Source of the DNA: PNOJ01 sp016706845
Lineage (GTDB): Bacteria; Krumholzibacteriota; Krumholzibacteriia; LZORAL124-64-63
Assembly: GCA_016706845.1 (NCBI GenBank)
Contig: JADJIV010000006.1
Coordinates: forward strand, 1-64,000
DNA length: 64,000 nucleotides
Reading direction: 5' to 3'
Part shown: positions 60,001 through 64,000 of the stretch, piece by piece
Numbering within the stretch: the first letter of the stretch is position 1
Layout of the letters: each line of letters opens with the position of its first letter
Notes under the pieces: generated by a model
The model's database searches: none
What the model was told of the DNA's origin: nothing
What the model saw: the letters and a program-made list of their open reading frames with translations, nothing else
Position numbers and translations under genes: made by a program

Positions 60001-62632
60001 TGGCGGCGAGATGCTGGGCCAGGTTCACGTCGCCGGATTTGCGCGACAGGTCCAGCAGCGAGGCCGCCAGCGACGGGATCATGACGATGCCGACCACCGC
60101 CAGCGTCCAGAACCACGCGGGCGCCAGGACCGTCCAGCCCAGCAGCAGCAGCAGGGTCAGCGCCGGTGAGGTGAGGCTGCGCCGGAGATTGTCGCCGAGT
60201 TTCCAGCGAGACAGGGCGGAGAGGGTGTTCCTGCGGCGGCGCGGCTCGGCGTCGGGCACGCGCGGCCACAACCATGCCAGCAGCTGCCAGTCGCCGCGGA
60301 TCCAGCGGTGGCGGCGGCGCATGTCGGCGAGGTAGCCGCCGGGGTAGTCTTCGTAAAGCTGCACGTCGCTCAGCAACCCCGAGCGTGCGTAGCAGCCCTC
60401 CAGGAGGTCGTGGCTCAGGATCCGGTTCTCGGGGAAGCGCCCTCCCAGCGCCCGCTCGAAAGCCTCGACATCGTAGATCCCCTTGCCGATGAACGACCCC
60501 TCGTGAAACAAGTCCTGGTAAACATCCGAGACGGCGCGCGTGTACGGGTCGAGGCCCGGCTCGCCACCGCACAGCCTGGCGTACCGCGACCGGTTCGAGC
60601 CCGGCAGGCTCGCGGCCACGCGGGGCTGGAGGATGCCGTACCCCTCGACGACGCGCCGCCGGTCCCCGTCGAAGCGCGGCCGGTTCAGCGGGTGCGCCAT
60701 GGTGGCGACGAATTCCCGCGCCGTGTCGCGCGGGAGCTGCGTGTCGGTGTCGAGGGTGATCACGTACCTGACGTTCGGCAGGATCTCCGTCCTGCCGACG
60801 ACGAGGGCGAAGCGGTCGGGGGGCGCGCCGCGCAACACGGCGTTCAGGTCGGCGAGCTTGCCCCGCTTGCGCTCGTAGCCCATCCACAGCCGCTCCCGCG
60901 GATTCCAGGTCCGGGGCCGGTGGAACAGGAAGAAGGGGCTGTCGCTCCCCTGCCGGTACTTGTCGTTGAGCGCCTCGATCCCCTCGCGCGCGCAGCGCTG
61001 GAGCGGCGCGTCCTGCGGCAGCGATTCCTCGTCGGCGTCGCCGAAGTCCGTCAGCAGGCCGAAGTTCAGGTTGTCGTCCCGGTTCGCCAGGTACCGGACC
61101 TCCAACGCCTCGATCAGTTCCTCGATGTTGCGGGTGCTCGTGATCATCGTCGGGACCACGACCAGAGCACGCGATTCCGATGGTATGCCGGTGGAGTAGT
61201 CGAGGCGCGGCAGCAGGTGAGGCCTGGCGAGCAGCGCGGCGAGCCAGTTCACCAGGGCGACCGCCAATTGGCCCGCGCACAGCAGCGAGAGGGCCACTGT
61301 CAGGACGATCACCGGGCCGCGCGGGTCGGTGGCCAGCACGGCCGCCGCCAGGCCGCCGGTCAGCAGCGCCCCGATCAGCAGAATCGATCCCAGGTACGCC
61401 AGGAGCGGATGGCGGCCGGCGGCTCGCCGCACGGCTTCGCCGGCGGTCCGTTTCATACGCGCCGCCCGCTCGAGCTGCGGCAGTCCCCGGTCGATCAGAT
61501 AGTAGCCGACGTGCGACGACCGGTCGTGGCTGCCGGCGGCCGCGGCGCCGGCCTGCGCGAAGTCGAGCGACAGTTGCGCCACCTGCGCTTCGGTCAGCGT
61601 GCTCCCGCCCGCGATCCTCTCCACCGCGTGGCGGTAGCGATCGCGGGTGGCAAAATCCATCCGGCCATAGACACCGCCGGGATCCCGGCGCAGCGTCTGC
61701 TCGACCACGCTCATCGTCTCGACGAACTCGCGCCAGTCCATGGCGCCCAGGAAGCGCAGGCTGCCGATGCTGTTGCCGATCGAGACCTGATCGGCGGCCT
61801 GCTGCTGCATCTCCTGCTGGACCAACCGCTCGATCGTCAGTCCGGACTGTGCGAGCCGCTGCTCGATCCAGGTCAGGGGCAGCGCGAGCGAAGGGTGACG
61901 TCCCTGCAGGCGGCGCGTGAACTCGGCGATGAAGGCGCTGACCATCGGCGGATCGGAGCGCGCCATGTCGGCGACCATGAGGATCAGGCTGTTGGGGTCG
62001 TTCTCGGCGATCCCGGTCATCTTGTCCGCCCATTGGTCGGCGCGGTTGCGGTCGATCCAGTCGGCCGCGATCCGGGCGGCGATGCGGCGCAGGTTCTCCA
62101 GCAGGGCCAGGCGCAGCATGATCGGGATGGCCCACAGCTCGCCCAGCTTCAGGACGTTGCCCGACTGGTAGGCGGCGACGAAGCTGCTCAGGTTCTCCGG
62201 GTCGACGCGGCCGTCGCCGTGCGCGATCGTTTCCAGCGCGATGTCGTAGACGCGAGGGTAGCCGGCAGACGGACCGCGCCGCAGCGCGGGCAACTCCCGG
62301 CTGTAGCCCTTCGGCAGATGGCGCCGGGCCGTGCGGATCTGCTCCTCGATGAGATAGAAGTTGTCGAGCAGCCATTCGCCGGCCGGTGTGATGTGGCGGC
62401 CGGTCGTGACGGCTTCGGTCACCACGTCGCGTGTTTCGGTCAGGACGCGCTCGTTCTCCGCCAACCGGGACAGGAGCCGGTCGGGCGCCCGCTCGCGGCA
62501 GGGACCGTGGCTTTCGGCGAGGGATTTGCCGTGATGTTTCATCTGATCGGCGCTGAACAGCTCCGAACGCAGGGGCTGCTCGTCGCCGGGAGCCCGGTCG
62601 GAGGAGCGCGGGAAGCGTTTCACGGGACTCAT
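54053..62632 (-). CDS. ndvB: Cyclic beta-1,2-glucan synthase (NdvB/ChvB type), many frameshifts
   Basis: This giant gene gives about 2,850 residues. The N-terminal start is MSPVKRFPRSS (62632), then the conserved WLLDNFYLIEEQIRTARRHL. The GT84 synthase domain has DTDTQLPRDTAREF (about 626), RRHRWIRGDWQL and transmembrane segments. A glucoamylase-like region (SWSGSMFEYLMP, PWGVSESGYN) is followed by two carbohydrate-binding/GH94 phosphorylase domains with GGDWNDGMNLVG and NPGYIKGYPPGVRENGGQYT. About ten indels (near 59985, 58085, 57435, 56955, 56645, 56325, 55735, 55575, 54895 and 54610) change frame, yet every segment keeps homology. It makes periplasmic cyclic glucans. The stop is 12 bp from the convergent sigma-54 activator stop. 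Confidence 0.9.
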
Positions 62633-62811
62633 GATGTCATGCGCGCGGGGGAAGTAAGCTGCGCGGCCGGGACCTCGGCCGAGATCCCAGGGCCGCGCAG
62701 CAGGAGCCGGGCCTCCGGGCGGAGGCGGTCGATCATCCGGCCCGGATCGATGGTCTTCATGTTCCACAAACTAACCGACAGGGCCGGCATGCGCCACGGA
62801 CGGCCTGGCGG

Positions 62812-63315
62812 CTACTTGCTGCCCCGCACCACCATCAGGTCGAGGTCCTCCCGCAGGCTCTGCAGGTCCTCTTCGTGCTCGATCTCCTGTTCGAGGATCG
62901 CGAGCGCCAGGTTGTACGTCACCATGTCCTTGTCCTTGGTGGCGTCCATCAGGGCCTTGTACGTGGTGATCGCGCACTGCTCGCCCGCGATGTTCTGGTC
63001 GAGCAGGACGGCCACGTACGGGTCCTCGGGCGCGTCGTACTTGCAGGGGCTCAGCGCGGCCCAGCCCTCGGGCGTCAGCACCGGCGTGCCGCCGAGCTGG
63101 ATGATGCGGCCGGACAGCATCACGGCGTGGTTCAGCTCCTCGGTGGCATGCAGGTTCAGCTCCGCGGCCACGGCGTCCTTCATCGGGCCCTTGATGAGCT
63201 TCGCGCCGAGCCAGTACTGGTAGTAGGCCAGCCACTCGCTCGCATAGGCCCGGTTGAGCAGGCCCAGGAGTTGATCGACGTCCATGCCGATGATCTCGCG
63301 TCCGCGTGTACCCAT
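62812..63315 (-). CDS. Ferritin-like (bacterioferritin/Dps-type) protein
   Basis: This 167-residue four-helix protein has the di-iron carboxylate pattern: Glu in YASEWLAYYQYW, ExxH in HATEELNHAVML, Glu in AGEQCAITTYK and ExxEH in LEQEIEHEEDL. It fits the bacterioferritin/Dps-like group that stores iron or detoxifies peroxide. The ATG at 63315 follows AGGAAGG. The Fur-family gene 54 bp upstream on the same strand suggests one iron/peroxide-responsive operon. Confidence 0.93.
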   Translation of the reverse strand: MGTRGREIIGMDVDQLLGLLNRAYASEWLAYYQYWLGAKLIKGPMKDAVAAELNLHATEELNHAVMLSGRIIQLGGTPVLTPEGWAALSPCKYDAPEDPYVAVLLDQNIAGEQCAITTYKALMDATKDKDMVTYNLALAILEQEIEHEEDLQSLREDLDLMVVRGSK

Positions 63316-63368
63316 GTTCGCCTTCCTTTCGGCGGTCGCCCGCCCTTCGTGTTGTCCGACGGCGAGGG

Positions 63369-63866
63369 TCACTCCCCGTCCGGGATCCCTGTCTTCGGAA
63401 TGTCGGGCGTCGCGGCGGAATTCGCGGCGCAGCTGCCGCAGACTCCGCGCACCTCGACGTGCGTGGTGACGATGCTGCCGAACTCCTGCAGGATGTCGGG
63501 GACGCGCAAGTCGTTGCACTCGGCGCTCGTGAAGTCCCGCGCCAGCCCACAGCGCACGCAGACGTAGTGGTGGTGCGGTTCGAGGTTGGCGTCGAAGCGC
63601 ACGCTCCCTCGGCGCGGTCCGAGCGTCGAGACCAGGCCGAGGTCGTGGAGCAGCCAGAGGGTCCGGTAGACGGTGTCCAGCGACACCGTCGGCAAACGGG
63701 TCTGCACTGCGCGGAAAACGAACTCCGCGTCCGGATGCTCCAGGCTCGAGGCGACCTCGCGGAAGATTTCCAGGCGCTGGTGGGTCAGCTTGACGCCCGC
63801 CGCCCTGGCGACCGCCTGGTACCTCGCGAGCCGGCTCAGGATTTCAGGGCCGTCAGTCATCGACAT
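63369..63866 (-). CDS. Fur/PerR-family metalloregulator
   Basis: This 165-residue protein has a winged-helix DNA-binding domain (KLTHQRLEIFREVASSLEHP, VSLDTVYRTLWLLHDLGLV) and metal-binding C-terminal domain (EPHHHYVCVRCG, GVCGSC with two CxxC pairs for structural zinc). Fur/PerR regulators respond to Fe or peroxide, and the downstream ferritin gene fits either. The ATG is at 63866, with a second in-frame ATG two codons later. A 10-bp palindrome precedes the gene. Confidence 0.93.
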   Translation of the reverse strand: MSMTDGPEILSRLARYQAVARAAGVKLTHQRLEIFREVASSLEHPDAEFVFRAVQTRLPTVSLDTVYRTLWLLHDLGLVSTLGPRRGSVRFDANLEPHHHYVCVRCGLARDFTSAECNDLRVPDILQEFGSIVTTHVEVRGVCGSCAANSAATPDIPKTGIPDGE

Positions 63867-63874
63867 TCATTCCT

Positions 63875-63884
63875 ATTTGCAAAT
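63875..63884. promoter_or_regulatory. Palindrome ATTTGCAAAT ahead of the Fur-family gene
   Basis: This perfect 10-bp palindrome, AT-rich in a GC-rich region, lies 9 bp upstream of the start codon. It may be a core of an autoregulatory Fur-family operator; the match to known Fur or PerR boxes is partial. Confidence 0.35.
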
Positions 63885-63964
63885 GAATCGCAGGTAGGAA
63901 CATACCGACAACCAGAGCGATCGTCAAGCCCGTTGCGGATCGCCGCAGGGTCGCCCGGCGCAGG

Positions 63965-64000
63965 TTGTGAGTATATTGGTGAACATGTCCCCAAGGCGGC
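63965..64000 (+). promoter_or_regulatory. Promoter and possible start of a gene leaving the window
   Basis: TTGTGAG followed by TATATT (63972-63977) resembles the extended -10 elements elsewhere in the window. An ATG at 63985 opens a frame that runs off the edge after five codons. Too short to judge the gene. Confidence 0.3.

Overview
The window reads as a chromosomal segment of a GC-rich, Gram-negative bacterium. It encodes OmpA-type and beta-barrel outer membrane proteins, many lipoproteins and an OM-targeted secretome. At least six secreted proteins end in a FlgD-like Ig domain with an NPFNP/NPANP lead-in and an LVR/LVP-type last strand. This architecture is familiar from FCB-superphylum candidate phyla such as Krumholzibacteriota and Eisenbacteria, so I infer an uncultured relative of that kind. 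No rRNA, tRNA or CRISPR array was recognised. Many clearly homologous genes are broken by one-base changes, mostly in G or C runs (positions 1510, 3300, 10300-11100, 11840-12620, 36533, 37103, 45773, 53602 and about ten in the glucan synthase). The sequence therefore probably carries uncorrected indel errors, and I annotate these genes as single CDSs.

Layout. 1-0.7 kb: XRE regulator with a membrane partner. 1-8 kb: lipoprotein, beta-helix protein, dienelactone hydrolase, TerC and an Ig-repeat secreted protein. 7.9-13.4 kb (minus): sulfatase-fold protein, then AcpS, acetyl-CoA synthetase, ACP, Kbl-like oxoamine synthase and a small protein in one operon. 13.6-18.3 kb: CapA-domain and C10-peptidase exoproteins. 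18.4-22.3 kb (minus): a membrane glycosyltransferase-like protein and three pseudopilin/PilX-type genes. 22.4-26.8 kb: an unknown protein, OmpA, a lipoprotein and a seven-heme cytochrome.

26.8-40.8 kb is a stress/envelope region: CsbD, tiny membrane proteins, a truncated sigma-70 protein, PA2779/PA2778-type proteins, DUF3185, a sugar transferase, a SGNH-like protein, CIA30 and a beta-barrel. 40.8-43.6 kb holds an intact IS, a decayed copy of it and their hairpin-bearing ends. 43.6-52.2 kb (minus): CorA, P-type ATPase, cupin, alpha/beta hydrolase, YtxH, DUF948, DUF3185, lmo0937-type and outer membrane proteins. 52.4-54 kb: a sigma-54 activator with XylR_N/V4R sensory domains. 54-62.6 kb: a giant cyclic beta-1,2-glucan synthase. 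62.8-63.9 kb: ferritin-like protein and a Fur-family regulator.

Three patterns tie the region together. (1) Six near-consensus -24/-12 sigma-54 sites lie ahead of stress/envelope genes, and a sigma-54 enhancer-binding protein is encoded beside one of them. (2) Several exoprotein genes instead share an extended -10 element of the form TGTGnTAnnnT. (3) Three secreted proteins lacking the FlgD tail share a C-terminal tail WGxVKxLY at the very end of the chain, which I do not recognise as a described sorting signal.
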